Both the position numbers and the translations under genes were made by a program. From Ovis canadensis (Eukaryota > Chordata > Mammalia > Artiodactyla > Bovidae), in NCBI RefSeq assembly GCF_042477335.2, contig NC_091247.1, forward strand, positions 224,588,001 through 224,652,000: a stretch of 64,000 bases of DNA, in the 5' to 3' direction. Positions 38,561-48,441 of this stretch are shown here, one piece after another. The notes under the pieces are model-generated. The model was not told where the DNA came from. It did not search any database and was given only the letters and a program-made list of their open reading frames with translations. Within the stretch, counting starts at the first letter, position 1. Each line of letters opens with the position of its first letter.

Positions 38561-41129
38561 CGACACAGACTTTCACCTGCGCCAGAGTCGTCGGCACCGT
38601 CCTGGATCCATGCAGGACGCCCGGGGCTGGTCCTCAGATTTTCTGCAGCTCAGGGGAGTGAAGAGATGCTCAAGAGGCCCGGTGGGGCCCTGGAACCCAT
38701 GCAGAGTCCCCCGAAGAGTAGGAGCCAGCACACAGGCGTTTGTGTACTCCTGGCTTCTCCTCGATTCTCCGTGTGACCCTGGGCAGTTGTTCCTACCACC
38801 CACCCCCCTGCAACCCCCCTTCCCCACCCCCAGGTCTGGATCAGGCAGCTGGGGAGCCGCCAGAGACGGGAGAGAGGTCAGATTTCGGCTCTGGGTAAGG
38901 GAGAATTTGGCCTGAGTCACTGACAACAGAGAAGATGGGGGTGGGCTCCCACCTTGTGCCCAGGGGAGGGCTAAAGGGTCTGGAGGTGACAGAAAGGGTG
39001 AGACCAAGTGATGGAACTGAAGGAGCGCTGTGCTCCCAGAGGTGGGTGCCCCTGGGTGCCACTGGGGGGGAGTGGCCACAGGGAAGGTTCTGACAGCCTC
39101 ACCTGGCACTCAGCGGCCGGCCGGCCGGCCGTGTGCCCAGGTCTCCAGCCCCTTCCCCTGCCCTGACCTCTGCAGCTTTTCACACAGCTCCCTGGGCCAG
39201 GAATGCCCTTTCTCTGCTCTGTTCCAGCAAGACAGCTCTGCAGGACTCAGGGCATATCTCCTACTCTCCAAAGCACTCTAAATGCTGAATTATCACACAC
39301 ACACACACCCCTCTCCCTTCTCCGTGCCGCCACCCCCCCCCACCTCCGCACCTGCTTGGGGCATTCCCTGGCTCTGGCCGGGATCACCCTGTCCTGTTGT
39401 TGCATCTCGCTCTGTCTCTCCTGCTGGAATAGGACCTAATGGCGGGGTCTGAGGCTGACCTCCTGGCACCCACCAGCATGGTCCTGGCACAACGCAGGCG
39501 TGCTGGGATCTGGGATCAACGGGGGCACTAAACAGATGACAATGGGAGATGGGAGCCGTAACTCCTGAGACCAGAGCCTCAGGCCAGCTCTGGGAAACTC
39601 ACATGGGGCGGGGGAAGAATTTCTGAGGGTTGAGGGGCTCTGGGCAAAAAAGTATCTGCATCCCAGGGAAGGAAGTCAATAGAGGCACTCATGAGGTGGA
39701 GCCCCTACTTGCCAAATGGCCTCTTTAATCTTGGACAGTTGGTTGGCCTGCTGGTTCCATTTTGCACATAGCAGACAGGCCCCAAGAGATGCCACAGCTT
39801 CTAAAGGCAAGGGCTGTGTGGGACCATCCCTGCCGGGACAGAGGAAGGTTAGGGGTCACGTCCCTCCTCCTGGCCTCACCAGCTGGGCCTCCCCACCCCC
39901 ACCTTGAGCCAGGAGCCAGGGCTGCCAGGCAGGAAGTGAGAGGTGCCGGCAGGAAGCCCCAGGAGGAACTGAGACTTCAGCCAGCCCCGCCCCCACCTGC
40001 AGGGCCCTGGGGACCTTGGGGAAACCTGACCCTGCACCAGGAAAATCTAGCCAGAAACAGGCTGGGGAAGGGGGCTACTTTCCTGGGTTCTGATCTGAAG
40101 AAGCAGCTTTGCCAGTCTATCTTGGATCCTTCTTACTGCAGAAAGAGACCAGCTGGGGAGGGAAATCTTTGAGTCGAGGTGAAAATAAAGAGCAAAGCCT
40201 GGAACCAATGCCTGGAGTCTGCAGCTCCCGGGTCTGCTCCTGGGACCTTCTGGCCAGAGGGTGCCCAGGTCTAGCCCAGCTCCACCACTGCTGATTGTAT
40301 CTTGGGCCAGGTCCCTCCATCTCTCTGGGCCTTTTCTTTCCTATCTGCAAAATGAGCCATATAATCCCTGCTCAGGAACATGAACTGGTCCAGATTTTCA
40401 GGAAACCAGTATGACCAAAAGGGCTCTGAAAAAGATCAAGGCCTTTTTAAAGCATCAACTCTCCTTCCGGGAAACAGAGACTCAGTGTCCTCATCTGTAA
40501 ACTGGAGGTGAGGAGTGGGGATCCTCTATGTTCCCTTCCAGTCCTTGGAGGGCCGCAGGCCAGAAGGAGAGCTTTGCATCCAACCCCCACCTCCATTTTT
40601 CAGAAAAGGAAACTGAGACTGGACTAGGGGCTCAGTGGGGACAGAGTGGTGCCAGAGTGGTGCCAGAGGTTTGCATGTCTGGGCCCCAGGGGGCTGCACC
40701 CACTTGTGTGGCCGCCAGGGCCCACCCCCTGGCTGTGGTAACAAAGGTGGAGAGGGAGACGGGGGTGGCCGAGAACAGCTCAGGCTCCCCCAACTCTGAG
40801 AGGCAGAGAAGTGGAAAGTTGGGCCCATTCTGGGCGTGCCCCCAACCCTCCTGCCTACAGCCCTCACCCTGACCTCACCTCAGCCAGCTGATGGCTGGGG
40901 GGATGGGGGGAGGCATCTGAGAGATGTGTTCAGGATGGAGAGAAGAAACTCAGATGTGGCTGTCCGGTTCTGGGGGCCGCCAAACGGTGCTAGCCACTGA
41001 CTATCTTCTGAGCTGGGGAAGGGCTGGGCCAGAAGGGCAGGTGTCTACTGGGCAGCTCTGATGGGCAGGTCAGGGACAGATGGACAGAGAGATGATGCAT
41101 GGAACAGAACATGGTCAAGGTGGGAATCC

Positions 41130-41245
41130 TCTGGCAGTCCGGGGGTTATAACTCCAAACTCTCATTGACAAGGGCATGGGCTCCATCTCTGGTCAGGGCA
41201 CTAAGATCCCACAAGGTGTGCAGCATGGCCCAAAAAAGAGAAACT
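41130..41245 (+). mobile_element. Diverged CHR-type SINE
   Basis: Sense-strand remnant ending GCAGCATGGCCCAAAAAAGAG. Preserved tRNA-part words (GGTCAGGGCACTAAGATCCC) identify it. Confidence 0.55.
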
Positions 41246-42199
41246 AATATGGTCAAGAACCTACAAGGAGGATGACATGGTACTCAGAGTACCATCTTCT
41301 GACTCCCCAATCCCTTGCCCCTTCCAAGGGTGCTAAACTGTGACAAATTCCAAGGCCATAGTCAGGGTAGAGTCCAGGTCAGGAGGATCTAACCCTCCTG
41401 ATCGCAGGAGGTTTGGCAGGAAAGCCAGCAGCTGACTGAGCGCACAGCGTGGTCCAGAACTGGGAGAGAGAGGTCTTGGTTCCAGGCCCCAGGGCAGGGG
41501 GCACCCCGTCAGAGGAATAGTTCCACTGGGGTGGTGGATGCCTGACTTGGGGAGCACAGGCCACAGAGCGAAGGGCACTCAAAGGACATCAGGTCCAGCT
41601 GGTTTGAGGGCCCAGGCCTGCCCTGGCCTCCTAACTAAGAAGCCTCCTGCAGGTCCTGGGCCCTGCCCTGTATACAGCTCTGTGTGCCCCGGAAGCCGCT
41701 AGCACTCCAGGTGGGCTCATGCTGACGTGCTGTCAGCACGCCATCAGTGTGCAACTGCAGTCCAGCCCCACAGGCTCTAGACTTCTTCCCAAGCGTGAGC
41801 CTGGGGCTCTGGAAGCTGCCACCAGGGCAAAAATGGCATCACAGATCTTAGCAGGTTGGGCCAAGCTCAGGGGTGACCCTAGGATACAGATACCCAATAA
41901 CCAGCACAATTCAGGCTATTTCTTAAACTCATCTTGTAATAAATCCCAAAGCAAATCGGTCAGTTGGTTACTCACTGCTGCCATTTGCATCGGTTTAAAA
42001 GCGGGACAGCTCTGAGAGCACGTATTAAACACAACCCGGCTACAAATTAAGCATCCTCCTACTCAGTGCTTTCCTAGATTCATTCTGGTTTATGGTGGTT
42101 TCCCCAAGCTTAAAGAAAAACTCTACTCAGAGTATCCCAACCACTGAAAGAGCACAGAGCTCAGCCACTACCTTTGAGGACTATGACAGATGGTATGAG

Positions 42200-42205
42200 T
42201 TTATT
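42200..42205 (-). terminator. TNFRSF13C: Candidate TNFRSF13C poly(A) signal at the SINE junction
   Basis: AATAAA on the - strand formed by the last AA of the SINE tail and TAAA of the target duplication. It is the first AATAAA after the stop (about 430 nt) and is followed by DNA with GGTAGTGG and TCTGTGCTC. Confidence 0.55.
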
Positions 42206-42427
42206 TTGTGCATTTGTGGTCACTCAGTCGTGTCCAACTCTTTGCAACCCCATGGAATGTAACCGCCAGGCTCCTCTGTCCATGGGATTCTCCAGGCAAG
42301 AGTGCTGGAGTGGGTTGCCATTTCCTCCTCCAGGAGATCTTCCCAACCCAGGGATCAAACCCGCCTCTCTTAATGTCTCCTGCATTAGCAGAAGATTCTT
42401 TACCGCTAGCGCCACCTGGGCAGCCCA
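42204..42427 (-). mobile_element. BovA/Bov-tA SINE in the TNFRSF13C 3' flank
   Basis: A SINE in the same transcriptional sense as TNFRSF13C, flanked by an exact 11-bp duplication GTATGAGTTTA at 42193-42203 and 42428-42438. It starts about 200 nt after the stop codon. Confidence 0.93.
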
Positions 42428-42631
42428 GTATGAGTTTAAGCCAAATGCTAACACGCAGTACAATGCCATGCAGTCCAAACTCTGTGGTCTGGGTGTCTGT
42501 AGTTCTGCAGGGTTAGCGGGGGAGCTTCCAGAAGGGACAGTGGGCACCGGAGTGAAGAACTGAATTCAACCTTCGAGTCCAGCTGGTGGCCCATAGAAAG
42601 GGTGGGGGCTGCCTCCTGCCCTCCTCGGTCG

Positions 42632-42813
42632 CTACTGTAGCTCAGGCCCGGTCGTCTTGGTGGTCACCAGCTCAGTGGAACCCAGCTCTGTGGCTGGCAC
42701 AGGGACGCTGTGGGTAGGTGGGGTGGCCGCTGGGTCTTCACTGGGCAGAAGCCAGATGGGAGCCGTGGCATCCAGGGTTCCGGGGGAGAGTGCGGTATCA
42801 ACATCCAGGGGCT
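42632..42813 (-). CDS. TNFRSF13C: TNFRSF13C exon 3, coding part and stop
   Basis: Acceptor CCCCAG. Encodes PLDVDTALSPGTLDATAP, the PVPAT TRAF3 motif and the C-terminal TTGPELQ; stop at 42632-42634. Confidence 0.94.
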
Positions 42814-44096
42814 CTGGGGTGGAGAGGGTTGTGGGTGGTGCAGGGTCAGGATTGGCTCCCAGCCGTCTCCCCCCCCCCCCCCCCCCCCCCCCCCGTTCTG
42901 GAAGCCTCCCTGGCAGGACAGCCCTCTGACTGATGGGAGAGCAGTCAGCTGATAAAGCCCCACTGGTGGGATGGGGAGGGGTGGCACGTGATGGGCCCTC
43001 AGGACGGGAAGTTTCTAGAGCTGGCTGGCAAAATGCCAGTGCTGACAGAGGGCGAGGAGAGGTGGGAACCGGTCTGCCTGTCCCAGAGAGAGGGCGGGAC
43101 AGGCCACCCCCACCCCCAACTGGGCTCCCCAGCCTTGGATTTCTTCCTCACACAGGTCTGGGACGCTAGAGCTGTGTCCCTCGCCTGGATTGCCGGTCTC
43201 TGGTCGGACTATTTCTCTCCCCTCGGCCTTGCCTCCTTCAGACCATCCCTCCCCGTTCACCCGGACCCCCTCGGACCCCTCAAGGACCATGCCTCCTCTC
43301 CGACGGCCCCCAACCCTCTCCGGTCCCCTAGACGAGGGACTTACTGTCTGGGTCTCCGTCCGGCGCCTCCGCGGCCTCCGGAGCCTCAGGGACCACCGCC
43401 GCGCCCGGCTGCCGCCGCCGGCGCTTCCAGGTCACCAGCCCGATCAGGGCCAGGGCCAGCGCCAGGCCCAGCAGCGCGGGGGCTCCGAAGAGCAGCGCCG
43501 GGAGCGGCAGCGCCGCTTCGGCCTCCGCGGGGGTCCCGGGGCCCGCCGACTCCTGCGGCTGCAGCGCCGTCCCGGGCGCCAGGCTGCTTGGGCCGCCTGC
43601 TGGAGGGGACGGGCAGGGGGAGCAGGGGGCGGAGGGGAGGGGGGCGTGGGGAGGGGGAGGGCCGGAGGAAGGTGAGGCTGGGCCGCGGAAGGGGGGGACG
43701 GCCGGGCGGGGCAGCGCAGGCCGAGGGGCGAGAGGGGGCCGTGAGGGCCACGCGCCGACGGCTGGTCCCCCCTCCAGGCCCCCGGCTCACATTTCCCACC
43801 CCACCTCGCCAGTTAACCCGAGACCCCGCCCCTCCCCACAGTCCCGGGACAGGGCGGCGGCGGGGGTTGGGGGGGGCCTGCCTGCGACTCCTAGCATCCC
43901 CCTCCCTCCCGCTCCAGGGCGGCCCCGTGCGCGCGCCATGCGGCGCGGCTCGACTCTTACCCAGCCTAGGCTCCGTCGTCCGGAGGAGACTGCAGGCCAC
44001 ACAGTTGCGGACCAGCGGGTCGAAGCACTGGGTCTGCAGGCACTGCGTGGGTGCCGGCCGGTCCTTGCCCCGCAGGCTTCTCCGCCCTCGCGGCAT
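42632..44096 (-). CDS. TNFRSF13C: TNFRSF13C, BAFF receptor (gene, three exons)
   Basis: Predicted 189-aa type III membrane protein (human 184), the main receptor for the B-cell survival factor BAFF. The extracellular part has the single partial cysteine-rich module: TQCLQTQCFDPLVRNCVAC. Its D-P-L keeps the D-x-L ligand-contact pattern (human DLL). The helix is LLFGAPALLGLALALALALI followed by GLVTWKRRRR. The tail keeps the TRAF3-binding PVPATELGSTELVTTK. Coding lengths 136, 252 and 182 bp stay in phase. The start at 44096 matches the human N terminus and has A at -3. Position between SHISA8 and CENPM, on the - strand, matches human. Confidence 0.96.
42869..42894 (-). repeat. 26-bp C homopolymer in TNFRSF13C intron 2
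   Basis: Uninterrupted run of 26 Cs on the + strand (G on the transcribed sense), 56-81 nt before the exon 3 acceptor. Length is likely polymorphic and prone to sequencing error. Confidence 0.95.
43345..43596 (-). CDS. TNFRSF13C: TNFRSF13C exon 2
   Basis: Encodes GPSSLAPGTALQPQESAGPG, the membrane helix and EAAEAPDGDPD; donor GTAAGT. The acceptor is CAGCAG (43597-43602), so the exon could also start at 43599 and add one Ala. Confidence 0.93.
43961..44096 (-). CDS. TNFRSF13C: TNFRSF13C exon 1
   Basis: MPRGRRSLRGKDRPAPTQ through LLRTTEPRL plus one base; donor GTAAGA at 43955-43960. Confidence 0.96.
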
Positions 44097-46104
44097 GCTG
44101 CCGGAGCCTCTAGCCTTCTGCGCATACCCCCCGCCGCCTGGACGAGTCTGGCCTCTGCTGCCCCGCGGGGAGGGAACCGGGCGGGGCGCCACCCACTCCG
44201 CCCCAGCCCGCCCTCCTGCCTGCTGGAGTGGGACCACTCTTAGCCCGCGGACCAGCACCCCAGACCTTCTCTCTGTGGTTTCTCCATTCAACCATCACCC
44301 CTAGACAACCATGGGGCGGGCCCTATTCTGGGCTCTGAAATCAGGCTGGGACTGAGACCCGGGGGCTTGATCTTGGGGCACAGAGGATGGGCCCCTTAAG
44401 CAGGATACAGAGCTCTGAGGTGGCCTCCCCAAGGCCAGCCTGTAGTCCCAGGCCATCCTCACCAGTCCTCTTTCCCTTCCTGCCTCCTCCTCCGGGGAGC
44501 CCTCCTGTGCTTCTTAGGCAGCGCTGGTCAGATCCTCAAACACAACCGGAGTGCCCACACTGTCCCAGGCCCCCGGGGGACTCCCGCACTCGGAGGTGGC
44601 ACTGGGGGAGGGAGTGCCTCTCTGCCGCAGCATCACTGAAGGTGATCCCCACCGGGGGACAGGGAAGCTTCGTGGACAGGGCAACTTTATGGACAGGACG
44701 AGCAGGTGTTTGCTAGATGGAGTGAGGTCCACTGGAGCAGGCAGTGTAAACAAAGGCCTTCGGCCAAATCCAAAGGCCAGGTAGTGTTGGGACCAGAGGG
44801 CGGGGCTGGGGCTTTGACTGAGAGAAGCCAAGACTGGCTGCAAGGGCACTGGGGCCATGGAGGCTTTCAGCAGGAAGTGTCCCAGTCAGACCTGCCTGTT
44901 CAGCACTGGCTGGAACAGAGTGCATAGATGGGTTAGGTCCAGGGATAGCTCAGTCTCTAGCTCTTAAGCAAGAGGGAGACTCAGACCAACCAGTAAACAG
45001 ATAGACAGACCAAGGCCCAGGAGGCGGTAGGCAGCCCACCCACCTCAACTTCTTTTTCCCAGGGCTGTGTGTGTCCAGGCTGCTCACCCCTCTGTCTCAT
45101 CAAGGCCCCTTCTGTCTCTCTACGCCCTAGTGTTTGGGGCAGCCCCACCTGACTCTCACCTGTGTCTCTCGGGCCGAGTCTCAGGCAGACATACAGCCCC
45201 CTTGGCCTTCCTGGACAGATGCTGGACCCCCTACCTGGAGTGGCTGGGGGCCGAGGCTAGCAAAGAGCCTCAGGAAGGAGCATGGACTTGGTGCCCTCGT
45301 GGTGGGCCGTACCAGACCCCTAAGCACGCAGGGCTGGAGGTGCACAGAGGAAAGAGTAACTGTCCAGGGAGCAGGGAGGGGACTCAGGGCCAGGAGTAGA
45401 TCTTTAGTGGCTCAAGCAGGAGGGAAACCTTGCCGACAGAAGGTGGGACGGACAAGTTCGCAAGCAAGAGAGGGGCAAGGGGAAGCTTGGCCGCTGCCTT
45501 GGGGGTCCGGGCCAGGCCTCGAGCCACAGGCCCTGGAGGGGTGAGGAGCCCCAGGAGGTGTTGGAGTGGGTGAGATTCTTTGAGCTGTGCCTTCAAAGGG
45601 ACCCTCTGCCTGCTGCTGTGGAGCTGCAGCCTGGCCAGGGTGGGCAGCGCAGCAAGGAGGCTGGGCACCACAGCCCAGGGCCGGGGAACAAGCCAGCAAT
45701 TGTTCCGGAGGAAAGAGGGACGTGATGGAATGAGGGGAGTGGGGCTAGGCCGCCCCCAGGTTTCTGGCTTCAGAAACTCAGACAGCCGGCCTTCGGGAGA
45801 CCAGGGCCCACTGCCTCTCCGTCCCCTGCCTACGGGCCAGCAACTCCATGGCAGGAAGGTGTAGGCGGTGGGGCAACTGCAAAGGAGAAGTGGGCCTGGG
45901 GTGGGGGTGTGGGTGTAAGTGTGGGTGTGTGTTGAGGGGGTGGGGGAGCCAGGAGCCGGCCCAGGAGCCAGGGCAGGGCAGGCCCTCCTGGGGGGCAGAG
46001 GGTCAGGGGCAAGACTAGAAGACTGGGTCCCCCTCCCCACCCCATCACTACTGATGCCGCTATTACCTGTTAGCCGTGGGACTGCCGAGCCCTTAATAGC
46101 GTCA

Positions 46105-46322
46105 GGCATCTCTTCTAACCTCTGTGTGTGTGTGCTCTTGGCGACCCCACGGACTGTAGCCTGCCAGGCTCCTCTGTCCTTGGGATTTCCACGAATGCTG
46201 GAGTGGGTTGCCGTGCCCTCCTCCATCCAGGGGCTCTTCCTGACCCAGGGATCGAAACAGCATCTCTTGTGTCTCCTGCCTTGGCAGGCTTGATCTTTAC
46301 CTCTGTGCCACCTGGGCAGCCC
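46105..46322 (-). mobile_element. Diverged BovA/Bov-tA SINE
   Basis: Antisense: CGACCCCACGGACTGTAGCC, TGGAGTGGGTTGCCGTG and GTGCCACCTGGGCAGCCCC in order. Lacks the start of the consensus. Confidence 0.8.
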
Positions 46323-46775
46323 CTTCTTAGAAGCTGAGTGCTGAACAATTGGGCAGAGGGAGCTGAGTCTCAGGAACCTTGGGGAGAACCTATGCCTGGG
46401 GGACAGGAGGGCCAGGTCTGGGGTCGTGTACACCAGCCACCCCTGCACGGGCGGCCCTGGGCCTCTGTCTTCCTGCAGCCGCTCTGACCCTGGTGGAGAG
46501 CAGAGGAGGTGACCGGCAGGGCCTCAGGCCATTCGGGGAGAGTGGCGCTTGGTGGCGCAGGCCTCCTGGAAGGAAAGAGGTCCTCACTGAACACACAGGC
46601 TTCCTGGGCGCCTTCTGCATGCCTGCAGAGGCAGGGACTGGGGACAGAGCTGGCGACAGGACTCGTGTGGATGGAGCCTGCAGGGGGCCTGACTCCAAAC
46701 CTTTTCACTTGTGCTTCCTAAATAGGGAAGCAGGGAGACCTTGAATCTCTGTTCGGATGACTTAGGGGTTAAGAA

Positions 46776-46920
46776 ATTTCGGGACTTTCCTGATAGGCCA
46801 GTGGTTGAGACTCTGAGCTTCCACTGTAGGGGGCACAGGGTTGAATTTCTGATCAGGGAACTAAGATCCTACATACTACATGCTGCCACAAAAAAAAAAA
46901 AAAGAGAGAGAGAGAGAGAA
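46776..46920 (+). mobile_element. CHR-type SINE with poly(A) and (GA)n tail
   Basis: Sense copy with GGCCAGTGGTTGAGACTCTG and GATCAGGGAACTAAGATCC, ending in a pure A run followed by a GA microsatellite. Confidence 0.75.
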
Positions 46921-47944
46921 ATTTCACCATCAGACCATATGGTAGAAGTTTATTCCTCAGTGTATTTTTTCATATCCTCTGAAGTCAAATTTATTACTTT
47001 TAAAAATTCACCATCTGCATCACTTTTTAACTGTGAGATACGACCAAGAGGGAGGAGTTAAGTTTCTAAAATCAAATGTGGTTCAAGCAAATGTCCCCTG
47101 TGCTCGCAACAGCTTTTATTTTAACTTGGTATCATTACTCTATGTATGCACAAGTAGAAAATTAGGGACTTTGTTGCTGAAAAACCCTTCTAATTGAATC
47201 TATTAGCGTTCTCAAGTTTTAATTCACTGAGTTTTGGTTTTTTTTTTAATATGATTAATTTGAGTCTGTCAGGGAAAACAGAGTCTCCTTTGATCTGTGT
47301 CCCGCAAAATACCCCCCAAAACACCCTCCCCATGGTTCTGACACAGGTGCTATCATGATGTCATTTTCTTTTCAGATGGGGAAATAGGGACTGTGAGGGG
47401 CAGAGTAATGACCCTGCACCTACGGGGGGGCCTGGGGTCTGTGTCCAGTTGAGCATGAAGTGTGGCCTGTGCCTTTCAAGCCTCAAAGACAGGATGGGGA
47501 AGTAAGGACATTCTGCCTGGTGGACAAGCTCAGTGTCAGGGGTGTGGAGAGGGGAGGCCCCAGGGGCAGAGAGGCCCAGCCCCCAGATCTGGATGTGAAA
47601 GCGCTCTGAGACCTGGGATGCCTGTGTTCTTTACTTAAAAATTAGTTTTATTTGTAATTTTGTGAGTAATATCTGCACATGTTCTCATGAAAAAAAACCC
47701 TCACACAATACCGAAGTTGATGAGTAAGAAGGGGCATTTCTCTGCCCTAGAGGGGGTCTGTTTTCACTTTGTTGAAGCCTTCCATCCCAGTCTTACTTTT
47801 ACGCCTTTGCATTCTCGGGTACGTGCATTGAGAAAATCAGGTTTTGTGTTTCATAGAGAGAGGGGCCTCGGGCTGCGAGCTGACCGGTCGGTCTGAGTGC
47901 TTGTGTTGGCTCTCTCGTGTCGTCTTCTTTTCTGGAGACAAACC

Positions 47945-48045
47945 ACGTGACATGCAAGATCTTAGTTTCCTGACCAGGGATCCAATTTAGGTCCCGGCAG
48001 TGAAGGCGTGGAGCCCTAACCGCTGGACCACTGGGGAATTCTGTC
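47945..48045 (-). mobile_element. CHR-type SINE fragment
   Basis: Antisense: GATCTTAGTTTCCTGACCAG and CGCTGGACCACTGGGGAATT. Confidence 0.65.
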
Positions 48046-48109
48046 TCACTCCATCTCATTTTGTCACAGCGGCCAGAGTCCCCCGAGTCGAGATTCCCTT
48101 TGCCTTTCT

Positions 48110-48345
48110 TTGTTTATTTTTGGGCTGCCCCGGGTCTTCACTACTGCGAGAGGCTTCCTCTAGTTGCGGTGTGCGGGTTTCTCATTTTGGTGGCTTCTCT
48201 TTTTTGTGGAGCAAGGGCTCAGTACTTGTGGGACGCAGGCTTAGTTATTCCTCGGCGTGTAGAATCTTCCTGGACCAGGGATTGAACCCATGTCTCTTGC
48301 CTTGACATGGGGATTCCTATCCACTGTGCCATCAGGGAAAGCCCT
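48110..48345 (-). mobile_element. CHR-type SINE
   Basis: Antisense: TTTATTTTTGGGCTGCCCCG at one end, ACCAGGGATTGAACCCATG and GCCATCAGGGAAAGCCC at the other. Confidence 0.75.
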
Positions 48346-48368
48346 CCTTTGCTTTTCTCATGTATCGG

Positions 48369-48441
48369 GTTGGCTAAGAAGTTTAGTTGGGGTTTTTACA
48401 TAAGATGTTATGGAAAAATCTGAACCAAACTTTTGGCCAAC
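48369..48441 (+). mobile_element. Mariner-derived MITE hairpin, miR-2284/2285-like
   Basis: 73-nt imperfect inverted repeat: GTTGGCTAAGAAGTTTAG on the 5' arm and AACCAAACTTTTGGCCAAC on the 3' arm, loop around ACATAAGATGT. This is the ruminant mariner MITE that is known to give rise to the bovine miR-2284/2285 family. Whether this copy is processed is unknown. Confidence 0.7.

Larger units (their letters stand above)
34661..42185. other. Intergenic region SHISA8 / TNFRSF13C
   Basis: About 7.5 kb without a recognisable gene. It holds MIR-like fragments (about 37,420-37,510 and 40,280-40,375), a diverged SINE (about 41,130-41,245), a short CA run (39,292-39,309) and a CpG-rich patch at 37,830-38,560. 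The rest is unique sequence; ORFs have no recognisable homology. Confidence 0.65.
43330..44200. promoter_or_regulatory. TNFRSF13C CpG island
   Basis: CpG-rich from exon 2 through the start codon. Supports a promoter near 44,100-44,200 on the - strand; no TATA box seen. Confidence 0.65.

Noticed and set aside
40614-40640. miR-378-like words ACTGGACTAGG (human MIR378I is near TNFRSF13C)
   Set aside because: The match stops after the seed, no paired arm forms a hairpin and the surrounding sequence resembles a MIR element.
42988-44304. 438-codon + strand ORF opposite TNFRSF13C
   Set aside because: Antisense shadow of CpG-rich exons, low-complexity Pro/Arg/Gly composition, no homology seen.
45384-46448. 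354-codon - strand ORF
   Set aside because: Its middle is a SINE and the rest has no recognisable similarity; no splice-linked or promoter evidence.
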